Positions 11,430-21,226 of a stretch of 64,000 nt of DNA are shown here, one piece after another. The notes beneath the pieces were generated by a model. That model was not told the origin of the DNA. It ran no database searches and was given only the letters and a program-made list of their open reading frames with translations. Source of the DNA: Elephas maximus indicus (Eukaryota; Chordata; Mammalia; Proboscidea; Elephantidae); contig NC_064830.1 in the NCBI RefSeq assembly GCF_024166365.1, positions 88,096,721 to 88,160,720 of the forward strand, read 5' to 3'. The translations under genes and the position numbers were made by a program. Position 1 is the stretch's first letter; each line of letters starts with the position of its first letter.

Positions 11430-11625
11430 CACTGCATCCTGTCCCCCATTCCATCCCTCTAGCTGCTTTCTGGAGCAAACACCCCCTTCCACAAGCTCAT
11501 TCCTGCCTCAGGGCCTTTGCTCTGGCTGCTCCTCTCCTTGGAATCCTGAGCTCTGACTCTTCCCATGGCTCCCTCCTCCTTGATGCTGAGCCCTTAGCTC
11601 ACACAGGCCTCCCCTGACCATCCAC
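11430..11625 (+). repeat. L2 fragment
   Basis: Sense L2: GCCTCAGGGCCTTTGCTCTGGCTGC, then CTCACACAGGCCTCCCCTGACC. Confidence 0.6.
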
Positions 11626-11779
11626 CTGCAGTAGCCTGCCCCCACCCAGTCCCCGTACCCCGTCGCCCTGCCATGGGTCTCCCATAGCTCTTATCACACC
11701 ACAGACTTGCCTTGTTTGTGGAGAGGTGGGGGTGGTTGAAAGAAGGCTCCACACTTGAACCACCTCTGGTCACGTCCCT

Positions 11780-11960
11780 CTTCCACACCGACCACCTACC
11801 TTGAGCAAGTGACTTCACCTCTCTCTGCTCCAGTTTCCTCATCTGCATCTCAGGTGTACAACAGTGCCCACCTCCCAGGGTTGTTTGGAGGACTGAGAGT
11901 GCCTGTCTGTCAAGCCCCAACGACAGTGATCCCTGGCAGAGTAAGCACCATGTCAGCATT
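11780..11960 (+). repeat. MIR SINE
   Basis: Sense MIR: CCTTGAGCAAGTGACTTCACC, CAGTTTCCTCATCTGCATC, CCTCCCAGGGTTGTTTGGAGG. Confidence 0.7.
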
Positions 11961-12156
11961 GGTGACAACTGTCACCTTTGTACAGTAGCCCCTCCAGTAA
12001 AACGGAAAGTCCGTGCAAGCAGAGACCTCACCTGTCTCTACATCCCAGGAGGCCGCTAAGCTGCCATGTTTTCCAGGCCTGTGCCCAGGTGAATAACCGA
12101 GCAGCAATCCTGAGTGGCAGGGCTCTGCCTTACAGTGCTGTTTTGTGTTTTATCAG

Positions 12157-12221
12157 GCCCCACATGAAAAGCCAGGAGCACGCAAGCATGGACTACGAGG
12201 CACCACTGATGCCGTGTGGCT
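12157..12221 (+). CDS. KATNIP: KATNIP coding exon (4th of 10): linker between modules, with U12-type donor
   Basis: A short 65-base exon after acceptor TTTATCAG. One base completes Arg, then 21 residues (PHMKSQEHASMDYEAPLMPCG) and a final T that pairs with TC of the next exon to make Phe. The donor is GTATCCTTC, the U12-type consensus and unlike the ordinary GTRAGT donors of the other exons. The first two residues (PH) differ from the LD I recall in human, but the rest is well conserved. Confidence 0.9.
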
Positions 12222-12477
12222 GTATCCTTCTCCCTGCCCCGCCCGCACAGCCCAGGCCCCTCAGCTCCTTGTCATTAACCAAGGAAGGGCGAGGCCCTGC
12301 AGCCACCTTGCCAAGGCTCCAAGGTATCTGGGCCTTAGCTGCCTGCCAGGTTTTCAGGCAGGCCACAGCACAGAGAGAGTACCTGGCCGGACAACCCAAG
12401 GTAGAAATGGAGTCTTGTGGGATGGGCTGCGGTGGCGGAGGGTGGTGAGGACTCCCAGGTTCAAACTTTCTAGACTC

Positions 12478-12690
12478 TTACTATGGCCCAGCACTGTCAC
12501 AATGTGTTGTCTGCATTAACTCAGTCTTCACAACAACTAGATGAGGTAGGTACTGCTGTCTTCCCATCTCAAAGCAGAGAAAACTCAAGCATGGAACGGC
12601 TAGGTGACTTGCCCAAGGCCACACAGCTGGGAAGGGCCAGGGCCAGGTTAGTGAACTCTGGCAGCCTGGCTCTTTCGCCATTATGTTCTC
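12478..12690 (-). repeat. MIR SINE, near full length
   Basis: Antisense MIR from CTATGGCCCAGCACTGTC through TTCACAACAACTAGATGAGG and CTTGCCCAAGGCCACACAGCTGG. Confidence 0.75.
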
Positions 12691-12914
12691 CTGGAAAGAT
12701 TGCCTCTAGCTACACCATTTCCTGGGTAGGAGGGCCTATCTGCTTCCTGAGGAAGGGTTTGACTCCTGGTTGTACATGTGGGCCTCTGGAAGCAGTGGTG
12801 GTTACAGGGGACTCCACCCTCCTGGCCACTGGTCTATCCACCCCACCACCCGATGCTGCAAAGCTCATGCATTCCACACACCTTCATCTCTTGCACACCT
12901 GAAATGGGTAGAGA

Positions 12915-13010
12915 AGGGGCCAGGTGTTCTTGTCATCTCACAACCAGGAAAACTGAGGCAGGAGACAGGGAAGCCATTTGTTCAGCATCATACAATGAGT
13001 TTGTGACACA
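12915..13010 (-). repeat. MIR fragment
   Basis: Antisense MIR core: CAACCAGGAAAACTGAGGCAGG, then TTGTTCAGCATCATACAATG. Confidence 0.5.
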
Positions 13011-13339
13011 AGTGTTTCCCCACCCAGTTGAAGCAGAGGCTGGGCTTGCTCCCTGGGAACATCCACATCCCCTGTCTCCTGGGCCCTGGAAAAAGGTTCT
13101 GAATTCCTCTTTTAGATATAAAAACCCAGTCCCAAAATATACATATATATATACTCCTCATTTATCAACTCTCTCTGCCTGACATTTTGCTTTTATGACA
13201 ATAATAAAAAATCTACTATCCGACTATTTTGCTCATCAACGAGGTACATCTGGAAGTAACGAATGCAAAGGTAGAAGGCGAGAGTAATGCTGGCCGTGAT
13301 GGTTGTGTGTTAACTTGGCTGGGCTGTGATTCCCAGTGG

Positions 13340-13411
13340 TTTGGCAGTTACATAATGATGTAATTTGGCAGTTATGTAATGATGTAACTTGGCAGTTATG
13401 TCATGATGTAA
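13340..13411. repeat. 24-bp unit repeated three times
   Basis: Units 13340-13363, 13364-13387 and 13388-13411 share YTTGGCAGTTA..TNATGATGTAA with two to four differences. Located within the first U12-type intron. Confidence 0.85.
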
Positions 13412-13724
13412 CTCTCCTCCATTTTGTGATCTGATGTGGTTGTCTTACATTTTCACATAATCCCAATTATCGCATAACGACCTGGTCTTTGGAACCTAAC
13501 CATGTCGGTAAATGAGGAATGGCTGTATATACATATATGCAGTTTAAATTAAAGAAAATTTGATATATATTTCGATAGGCTTCAGTCTCAGTGAGAGGAA
13601 AAAAAATTTTTTTTTCTCTCTTTCATTTGTATAAACCAAAAAGAAAAATCTGTGTTATCTATGTCATTGTTTCACTTTGTTCTCCAGAATATTTCACCTG
13701 GTTCTCCTTAATCACATGTACCAG

Positions 13725-13835
13725 TCATCTTCCAGTTTCAGCTCCTTACCAGCTGGGGCGACCCCTACTACATTGGCCTGACCGGCCTGGAGCTGTATGA
13801 CGAGCGAGGAGAAAAAATTCCTCTATCAGAAAACA
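13725..13835 (+). CDS. KATNIP: KATNIP coding exon (5th of 10): start of module 2, between two U12-type introns
   Basis: Acceptor ATGTACCAG, preceded by a TCCTTAAT branch-site match 13 nt upstream of the intron end. The 111 bases complete Phe and encode IFQFQLLTSWGDPYYIGLTG, LELYDERGEKIPLSEN, leaving A to join AT for Asn. Choosing the AG at 13723-13724, not the later CAG sites at 13734 or 13740, keeps the phase with the T left by the previous exon and restores the conserved FIFQFQLL. The donor is again GTATCCTTC. Confidence 0.92.
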
Positions 13836-14752
13836 GTATCCTTCCAGGGCCAAAGGAGGCTCCTCCAAACCGAAGGGAGCATGGGACGGTGGGGGAAGGA
13901 GCAGAAGCCTTGAATGTAGAGTAACCAGAGCCCTGAATTAAAAATGCCATGGGCTTTGTTTAGAGCCAGAGACTGACTCTTGGGGGAGGGCAAAGCAGAG
14001 AGCAGTTCCCAATCCTGCCTCTGAGGCATCAATTACAGGAGCCTCACAAAACAAAGAGTCCCTTGGCCGAGGCAATTGGGAGACGCTACCAACTGCAGCC
14101 CCCTCCCGGAGAACCATAGGTACTTTGGAGTTCTAAAGGCTCTGACAAGTCCTGCAGGGAGAAGCCTGTTTTGCTGTGTTCAACTCAGTGTGTCCCAAAT
14201 TTATTGACCATGGAACCCTTTGTTCATGGAATACTCACACCAGAATTTGCAGACTACTAGCCCAGTGAGTTTCTAAATATGACAGGCAGGATCCAGCCAC
14301 CCCCCTGTTCCCTTCTGAAAGGCAGGATCCAGCCACCAACCACCCTGTTCCCTTCCAAAAGAAGACCTCAGAGTTTGCCCGCCACCCTCCAAAGCAGCAG
14401 CATGTTTCTCCTGCCTCTGGCAGTTCTGTGAAAATCCTCTTTTCCAGCCAGCTTTCTGCTTGGTTTCTCCCCTTTGTGCTTGGAACTGCACCGCTGCACA
14501 CACATACCCACCCACTCTCCCCAGGCCCCGCATGCTCCTTCCCTCGCACGTGTCTAATTTGGCTGTTTTGCCTCCAGCTGCCCTGAGCAGCCACAGTGGT
14601 TCTGCCCCCCCAGCCCCACAGCACCAGCAGTGCTGGCAGCCCCGGATCCCCTGAGCTGCGCCGTCAGCATGACAGAGGCTGGCGGCCCTGAGTGTGGCCC
14701 CTGGTGCCAAGCATATCGCCTTCCGGTTATGACAGCTGACAGGCTTCTCCAG
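13836..14752 (+). other. KATNIP: Second, adjacent U12-type intron of KATNIP
   Basis: The donor GTATCCTTC is identical to that of the preceding intron. The branch region is weaker: CTGAC with the A at 14739, 13 nt before the end. The intron is GT-AG, phase 1, 917 bases. It holds a two-copy direct repeat of about 40 bases at 14283-14345 (GGCAGGATCCAGCCACC...CTGTTCCCTTC) and otherwise no recognised element. Confidence 0.75.
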
Positions 14753-14892
14753 ATATCGCCGCCTTCCCAGACAGCGTGAACTCCCTAGAGGGCGTATGTG
14801 GGGACGTCCGAACCCCTGACAAGCTCATCGACCAAGTGAACAACACCAGCGACGGCAGGCATATGTGGCTGGCTCCCATCCTGCCGGGCCTG
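14753..14892 (+). CDS. KATNIP: KATNIP coding exon (6th of 10): module 2
   Basis: Acceptor CTTCTCCAG, donor GTGGGT. Two bases complete Asn, then 46 residues beginning IAAFPDSVNSLEGVCGD and ending RHMWLAPILPGL in phase 0. The stretch PDKLIDQVNNTSDGRHMW aligns with LDKLIDGANITMEDEHMW of module 1, where an intron splits the K; here the stretch is continuous. Confidence 0.94.
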
Positions 14893-16818
14893 GTGGGTTC
14901 CCAGTGGCAGTGTCCACTCCCGGACAGGGGGACTTTCTGGCCCGGGTCTCTTTCTTCCAGGCCAACCTAGGTAATCTCACATAAATCAAGTGCCTCGGAG
15001 CCATCAGGATAGTATAGGTCTTTGCTGACGCTCTTGATTGATGGGGTCACCTCTTTAAGGCCAGTGGTTCTACCTCTTTGGGACGGTTATTACAAGGGGG
15101 CACCAGGAAGATGAGGCACCTCCTGGGAATCTGAGGCCAGGAAACCTGGTGTCACAGGCCTGGGTGCCTGGGCACAGCTGGTCTCTGTGGGTGCACTATG
15201 GTTGTCTTTCCTTCCTCCACCACTCTCAGCAACCCCCGGCCTGTCCCTCCCAGCCCGGTCTCTCCACAGTCATTGTCATTACTTCTAGCATCACCAGGTG
15301 TTTGACCCCAACACAGCCACCCCTGCCCACTCTGGCCCCAAGGCTGCCAGGTCCTGCTTATCTTTTTGTCCCAAGGCCTCATGGTGAGCCCAGGCACGGG
15401 CCTTCGCCCACCCAGGCCTGGTCAGCTGTGGGTAGAGAGGGAGGAGATAGGCCAGGAGGTGGGGACAGTGGGACACGGGGAGTGTGGTTATCTCTGGTGG
15501 GTTGAGCACCTGCCCACCCCTCACTCAGAGCCCAGACGCCTGGGTCAAGATGTGCAGCAGGGTCTGGGGCATCTGTGAGACCACTGAAGTGTCCCCTATT
15601 TCAACTCCATGTGTTTGGACGGGAGGAGGGGGTACAGTTTCCTCTGAAGACACAGGAAGGTACAGCACCGGCAGTCGTGTGACTGATGTTGTTCAAAGGC
15701 TGCCCCAAATGGGCCCCCACTGAGGCTCCATCAGCTTCGCTTGCACTGAGGTCAGCCCCTTAGCCCCAGTCCCACTACTGCACAGGGGAGAAAGCATAGA
15801 TCTATCTGCCTTTGGGCCTGGGACTGCAGACCAGTGGCCCACCAGCCAGTCCGGCCATTGCCGTCTGGAACGCGGCCAGCACGGTGCTTACCAGGGCCTT
15901 TCTCTTGAAGGCCTTCAGATGGGGTGGGTTGCTCCAACTGTCTATCCCCCAGCCAGAGTTAAACATTTGTACCTGCTTGAGCCTACAGGCTCAGAGTTTG
16001 AGGACCTCATCTAGACCTTTTTTGTTTCCCTGATTCAGCCAGAAGGCTGACCTCACCCCCATTCCCACACACCCTTTGGGGGCATCCTTAGAACAGCCGC
16101 AGGCTGAAAACCAGGACCTGAGGCAAAGTGAAGGCTGCAGCCTGTGGTCAGCACTGAGTGACTATTACTTTCTCCTCCCCTATATTTGAAATTTGTTGCG
16201 GGGGTGGGGGGCAGCTGTTCAAGGCCGTTGGGTGCTACTTTACCAGCTGAGTTCTGCCCCTGACCTGGGCAGCCCCCTCCCTGCTCCCCCCAGCGGAAGG
16301 CTCAAGGATATATGCCTAAAATTACCTAGCAGTGCCTTTAGGGCCTCTGCTTTGCTTTTGAATTATGAGGCTAGGGAAAGGACAAACGGGGGTCAAGGCA
16401 GGCGGACTGCCTCGGGGCAGTGCTTTCCGCTCTGTGGTTGGCGACTGTCCCTTGGCCCATGGAGCCCCAGACTGTGTTTCTGGGCCTGGCCTTGCGGAAA
16501 AGCAGTGGGTTTCCTCTGGAACGCTGGTATTTAAATGAGGGCCACGCCAGGCCCAGGAAAACAGGCCCTCCAAGAGCCAGCTCAGCAGTTTGCTGGAAAC
16601 GCAGCCACATGTGACCTGACTCAAGATGTGCTTTTAGGAGATGAAAGGTGCCTGCCTGCCACACCCTGTGGACCAGAGCAGCCCAGGCTGGCGGGCGTGG
16701 GCAGGCAGTGCCAGGGCTGCCCACCTGGCTTGTCCCCTGCCCATACCCAGCACCCTGGCTCAGGCGAGCGCCCTTGTTTCCAAACACGCCTGTTTTAATT
16801 AGTTGTTCTCTCTGACAG
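14893..16818 (+). other. KATNIP intron between 6th and 7th exons
   Basis: G/C-rich intron (1,926 bases). I recognise no exon or confident repeat in it. Confidence 0.5.
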
Positions 16819-16920
16819 GTGAACCGGGTTTATGTGATTTTCGATCTGCCTACCACCGTGTCAATGATCAAGCTGTGGAATTACTCAAAAACACCCCACC
16901 GAGGGGTGAAGGAGTTTGGC
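16819..16920 (+). CDS. KATNIP: KATNIP coding exon (7th of 10): module 2
   Basis: Acceptor TCTCTGACAG, donor GTAAGT. Exactly 34 codons in phase 0, [20 protein letters not shown] then [14 protein letters not shown]. The exon end after Gly is at the same place and phase as the end of the 2nd exon (DTYRG), which supports an old intragenic duplication. Confidence 0.95.
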
Positions 16921-17824
16921 GTAAGTACTTATTAGCTGGGTTTTTTGAGATAATTATGCTCGTTGGTAATTAGGCCACCAGCAATTATCATTTGTCGCAG
17001 TGTGATTTACTTCTCTCTTTTCAACCTCAGACACAAACGCCTGGTACTCAGACGCAGAGAAATTCCCCATCTAGTCTCGAATTCGAAACCTCCCTGGATC
17101 GATTTGAACCATCAGACTGAACACATAGAAAGGGACTTTGCCTTTCTTTCTTATTTCTCTCTTCTGCTTGAATCACACCGGGTTGGGAGCTCTTCATGCT
17201 GGGAAATGACTTGGCTGGGGAAGGCAGGGACCCCAGAGCTGAGGCCTCCTTGCTCTGCCTCGCAGGCTAGCGGTGTTTAACCCCACTGAGCCTCAGCATC
17301 CTCGTCAGATGGTTGTGGAGATCTGAGTTACTAGTGCAGACCTGGCACACAGTAAGCCTTGGGGCTGACACCACCTCCAGAAGAGGGTGCCAGGCTCTGG
17401 GCAGTGCAGCACTTTGCCCAAGGTCAAACGTGGGAAGGAGAATTTGAACCCAGGGCTGTCCAGCTACCTGGCCAGAGTTTTTCCCCCTGGATTCCTGTTT
17501 CCCAAGCCCCAGGCGTTCAGGTACCACCATTAAGTTTTGCCGCCCACACAGCTTACACCTGTACCATCAATTAGTTACTGTTTGCTTAACTGACTCACTT
17601 ATTTTACTTACCTTGTGCTAAGCCATGGTCACTATGAAACCAGGGATTTGAAGTGTTAGTTAAATGTTCTTTGCTAGTCCCCACTGAAACACGTAACTGT
17701 TCATATCAAAATGGTCACCCGCACACCCAGGGTGGCCACGTGCCATGCTTAGGAGGCCCTTGCTCCACCCCACTGCACTGCCAGCTGGTTGCCACCCAGC
17801 CCTCCTCTGTGTCTGTCTGTCCAG
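16921..17824 (+). other. KATNIP intron between 7th and 8th exons, with MIR scraps
   Basis: 17280-17365 resembles a sense MIR end (ACCTGGCACACAGTAAGCC), and 17388-17490 an antisense MIR core (GAATTTGAACCCAGGGCTGTC). The rest is unassigned. Confidence 0.45.
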
Positions 17825-17985
17825 CTCCTGGTGGATGACTTGCTGGTGTACAATGGGATCCTGGCCATGGTGAGCCACCTGGTGGGGGGCATCCTGCCCA
17901 CATGCGAGCCCACAGTACCCTACCACACTATCCTCTTCACCGAGGACACGGAGATCTGCCACCAGGAGAAGCACACGACTATCAG
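17825..17985 (+). CDS. KATNIP: KATNIP coding exon (8th of 10): end of module 2
   Basis: Acceptor CTGTCTGTCCAG, donor GTGCGT. It encodes [20 protein letters not shown], then [20 protein letters not shown] and EKHTTI, ending in AG, which joins T of the next exon to make Ser. The acceptor and the coding block are both strong. Confidence 0.95.
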
Positions 17986-18116
17986 GTGCGTCCCCGCCCA
18001 GCACATGCCCTCCCACCAGCCAGGCCAGCTGTGGCCCTGCCTCTGGTGAGGACAAATGGCCAGGACATGTACACAGCCTGCAGACTGAGCCATCTCCGGT
18101 CTTCTCCCTCCCGCAG

Positions 18117-18205
18117 TAGCCAGGTGGAGGATCAGGACGTCCAGATGATGAATGAGAGCCAGATTGTTACCAACTCTAAGCGGAAGCAGAGTGCCGTTGA
18201 CCCAG
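18117..18205 (+). CDS. KATNIP: KATNIP coding exon (9th of 10): C-terminal tail
   Basis: This exon follows a very short 131-base intron (17986-18116). Acceptor CTCCCGCAG, donor GTCAGT. It encodes SQVEDQDVQMMNESQIVTNS and KRKQSAVDP, a basic and acidic tail probably without folded structure, and leaves G to pair with CC of the last exon (Ala). Confidence 0.93.
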
Positions 18206-18409
18206 GTCAGTTTCCTGTCTCCCCCGCCTGGGGAATTGGGACCAAACAGAATGCAATGACAGCCTTCCCACCCCCGCTCTCTCCTGCCCACCCTCAGGTC
18301 ACTCTTCTCCCCCCAGAAGCCTGCTAGGGGGCTGGGGAGGGACTGATGGTGGAGAACCTCAGTGCAGACTGTTACCTTCTCCTGGCAGGCCCCTTATAAC
18401 ATGGTATGG

Positions 18410-18945
18410 TGTCCCCTGTGCCAGGTGTTATGGGTACAGGTGGGGAAAGGGCAGTCGAGGGCCCAGCCCTCCTGGCATCTGTGTTCCGTGGGGAAACAAG
18501 CAGGAGCCAAGTAAGCAAACAAATGGGAAGATTTCAGCTCCTGTGAGGAGCCCTGGGGAAAAATGGCTGGGATAGAAAGTGGATGGGGTGGGAGGCATGG
18601 GAACGGGAACTTTACCTAAAGGGGCCTGGGGGATGGGGAGGTGGCATTTGAGCCAAGACCTAAAAGATGAGAAGGAGCCAGGCACCAGGGCAGGGAAGAA
18701 TATACCCAGGCCAAAGGAACAGCCAATGCAAAGGCCCCGAGGCACGTATGATCTCAGGATATTTAAGGCACACAGAGGGGGCCAGTGTGACTGGGGCCCA
18801 GAGGGATGGAGGGCAGGAGATGAACTGGGAGAGACAGGTGGGGTCAGACAATGCTGGCCATGCTAAGGGTGCAAAGGGAGCCACTGAGGAGCTTTGTGGA
18901 GATGTGGCATGCTCCAGTGTAGAGTTTTTAAAAGATAATCTTGCG
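18410..18945 (-). repeat. Old L2-type interspersed repeat
   Basis: Antisense: GGTGTTATGGGTACAGGTGGGG, then GAGCCAAGACCTAAAAGATGAG and GGAACAGCCAATGCAAAGGC. Similar text recurs at 20740-20960, 41265-41520 and 63345-63740. Confidence 0.5.
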
Positions 18946-18949
18946 TAGT

Positions 18950-19185
18950 AACAGCGAACTTCTCAATAGTGTGAGGCAGTGTTCCAAATGCCTTAAAATA
19001 CTAGCTAAGTTAATCCTCACAACAGCCCAGTGAGGTAGGGACTGTTGTCGTTGTCTCCATTTGATAGATGAGGAAACAGGGGCACAGAGAGGTTAAGTAA
19101 CTCATCCAGGGTCACACTGCTAGAACTAGAAGGGACAGTCTGACTCAAGAATCCCTGTTTAATCACGTACGCTATAGCACTTCTT
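18950..19185 (-). repeat. MIR SINE, near full length
   Basis: Antisense MIR: TTAATCCTCACAACAGCCCAGTGAGG, GATAGATGAGGAAACAGGGGC, GGTTAAGTAACTCATCCAGGG. Confidence 0.8.
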
Positions 19186-19189
19186 CAGA

Positions 19190-19960
19190 CAAGGAACCGT
19201 CTCCTTAGTTGAAGTGTCTGATTACCTTTAGGCAACCCTTTGATCTTGATCCAAAATATCTATAGTTTTCTGCCTTGACAAGTCTGGGGAATGTGGCTGG
19301 CTCCGTTTTTGCCACTGAGGCGTACCCACTCTTGCAGATGTCTTCGATCAAGCATCTGCCGGGCCTGCTCAGCCAGCCTCAGCCAGCCAGGGAAAGGGGC
19401 AGTGTGAGGACCCAGGAGGGAGCCGTGAAAGTGAGAGGTGTGGGGAAGGGGCCGAATGAGTTTAATCTGAAGGATGGGGAGTTTGGGAGGCAGGAAAGGC
19501 TCGGGAAGCTGCAGGAGGCCCAGGACTTGGACCAGTACATGGAGGAACTGGAGGCAGCTTATGCTGCTGTGGCACAGTGAGTGGTGGGCGGTGCCAGCAC
19601 AGGGACTGCCTGGCCAGGAGCCAGGCCTCACCTGGAGGGGCCTGGGAATTGTGAGCAGGGGAGCGCCATGGTCATGAAGGCCTTTCAGAGCAGGCCATCC
19701 AGCCTGGGGGTGGGGGGTCAGGAGCAGGGAAGGGCTTTGGGGAGCTGATGGTGGAGCCGCTGCTGGCAGAAGGAGACCATGAGAAGGTGGAGTGGGCAGG
19801 ACTTGGTGGGCACTGGGTATGGGGGGGAGCCTGAGGCTGACCACTGCCAGCCTGCCCTCTTTGGTCACCCTGCCTCCTTCCCATACCCTCCCTGGCACTG
19901 TGCTCCAAGAGCAAGGATGTCTTTGAACAGACTAGGCCAGAGAGCAAGGGGTTGAGGCAG
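19190..19960 (+). other. Last KATNIP intron, G-rich unassigned part
   Basis: No exon. G/A-rich text resembles the interior of an old L2-type repeat (GACTTGGACCAGTACATGGAGG) but is too decayed to name. Confidence 0.4.
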
Positions 19961-19964
19961 GGCG

Positions 19965-20290
19965 TGGAATGTCACGTGCAATGGGGTCTGAGCCCCAGCT
20001 CTGCTGCCCATGTGTGTGTGACCTGGGCAAGCTCCAGCCTCCCTGGGCCTCAGTGCCCTTGTCTCTAAAAGGCAGCTGGTAATATCCTGTAGGTTTGTTG
20101 TGACAGTAAAACGAGATCTAGGCTCAGCGTTTAGATGTATTTTTAGAGCATTTGACTTGGGCAGGCAGACCTGAGTTCAAATCCCAGCCACCTACTTTGT
20201 TAGCTGTCAGAGCTTAGAGAAACCCCTCTCTTCTCGAGCCTCAGTTTCCCCCTGTAAGAGGAGCTGATCTTTCCTGCCATGCCCCATCAC
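19965..20290 (+). repeat. Two MIR fragments in sense
   Basis: 19965-20110 (CTCTGCTGCCCATGTGTGTGTGACC, TTGTCTCTAAAAGGCAGC) and 20150-20290 (GACCTGAGTTCAAATCCCAGCC, CCTCAGTTTCCCCCTGTAAGAGG). Confidence 0.6.
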
Positions 20291-20739
20291 AGCAGCTTGC
20301 GAGCCCCAAATGGGATACCAGGGTGAGGGGCTTTGCCGCTTGCGAGGTGGCATCTGCCTCAGCTTCCCAGCTCTGTCCTCAGCACTGCGGAATCCACTTG
20401 CTGACCCCAGGAGGGAGCGAGGGTCCCAGGTAGGGAGGGTCCCTAGGTTCCCACTCCTACTACCCTCACCCCACATTGTCTCAGAGGCTGAGATATCCTG
20501 AGAGAGGGGCTCGCTAGCTCTGCCTGGAGACTGGGCAGCCACTCTCGAAGCAGCCACCTGGGGCCTCCAAAACGTCCCCATCATGAGCCAGGCTCAGCTC
20601 TAGCGAAGGCACCTGACCCTGGACCCACCCCACCCAGTTCCCTAGGCAGCCTCCCTTCACCCTAGATGCCGGACCCCTCCTGCAGGCTGACTGTTGAGCT
20701 GTAAGGTGGTCAGGCTTCCCAGACTCCCTTACTCACACA

Positions 20740-20965
20740 AGTTCATAGGATGTACCAGGCTCAGCTCTAGGCCCTGGAGAACAGCACTAACCGCACCATC
20801 CAGGCTGGCGGCTGAGGAGCAGGTAGGGGAGGCAGACCTGCATTGAGGCCTGTGGGAAGCCAGCAGAGGGCGAGGCTTCCCAGAGGAGGTAGCATTTGAG
20901 ATATTCCTGAAGGTTGTGAGGAGTTTGCCAGGCAGCAGGAACAGCAGGGCAAAGGCCCAGAGGTG
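20740..20965 (-). repeat. Old L2-type interspersed repeat
   Basis: ATGTACCAGGCTCAGCTCTAGGCCCTGGAG, then GAGGAGGTAGCATTTGAG and CAGGAACAGCAGGGCAAAGG, just ahead of the last KATNIP exon. Confidence 0.5.
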
Positions 20966-21167
20966 TGGCAGGGCCACGCAAACCCTAGGCAGGGGTCAGG
21001 GTGCCAGGAGCCCTGAACTCAGAGGTTCCTGGGAGATGCAGGCAGTCACCAGACCCTACAGGCCTTGAATGGCAACCCAAGCAGTTTGGATTCACTCTGC
21101 GGGCATGGGCGTCCCTCAAGGATTTGAGGTTCAGTGACTCTGGTCCTTCTGTGCTCTGCCTCGACAG

Positions 21168-21226
21168 CCTTACGCCCCAAAACCTGCATAAGCGAGAAGG
21201 AGCCGGCAAGACGGTGGCGGTACTGA
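21168..21226 (+). CDS. KATNIP: KATNIP last coding exon with stop codon
   Basis: After acceptor CCTCGACAG, 59 bases complete Ala and encode LRPKTCISEKEPARRWRY, then TGA at 21224-21226. The human tail as I recall it is LRPKTCISEKETRRRRC, so the end differs slightly and is one residue longer. The preceding intron (18206-21167) is about 3 kb. The exon lies within a larger antisense open frame that I regard as chance. Confidence 0.93.

Larger units (their letters stand above)
12222..13724 (+). other. KATNIP: U12-type (minor spliceosome) intron of KATNIP
   Basis: The intron opens with GTATCCTTC, matching the U12 donor consensus RTATCCTTT at 8 of 9 positions, and closes with a TCCTTAAT branch-site match whose branch A (13711) lies 13 nt before the end, ending CAG. 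It has phase 1, one of the phases preferred by U12 introns. It holds two MIR fragments (12478-12690 and 12915-13010, antisense) and a 24-bp triple repeat at 13340-13411. Confidence 0.88.
1630..21226 (+). other. KATNIP: KATNIP (KIAA0556) gene, 3' part: last ten coding exons
   Basis: KATNIP encodes a large (about 1,600-residue in human) microtubule- and katanin-binding protein of the ciliary base; loss causes Joubert syndrome in people (established knowledge). The ten exons here give about 408 C-terminal residues. All ten splice junctions have AG/GT ends and compatible phases, and the joined frame is open to a TGA at 21224-21226. The product matches my recollection of the human C-terminus, including blocks such as EDEHMWLIPFSPG, WGDPYYIGLTGLEL and DEDVQMMNE-like residues. 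The protein holds two similar beta-rich modules of the DUF4457 type, encoded by exons 1-3 and 5-8 of this set. The upstream two thirds of the gene lie outside the window to the left. Identity is very likely; the exon numbering within the full gene is not determined here. Confidence 0.95.

Noticed and set aside
13741..13835. Alternative start of the fifth KATNIP exon at the later CAG sites (13734 or 13740)
   Set aside because: These would break the phase with the T left by the previous exon and drop the conserved FIFQ residues.
19260..19898. 212-codon open frame on the minus strand
   Set aside because: Low-complexity Pro/Ser/Leu text in a G-rich intron; no exon signals and no recognisable domain.
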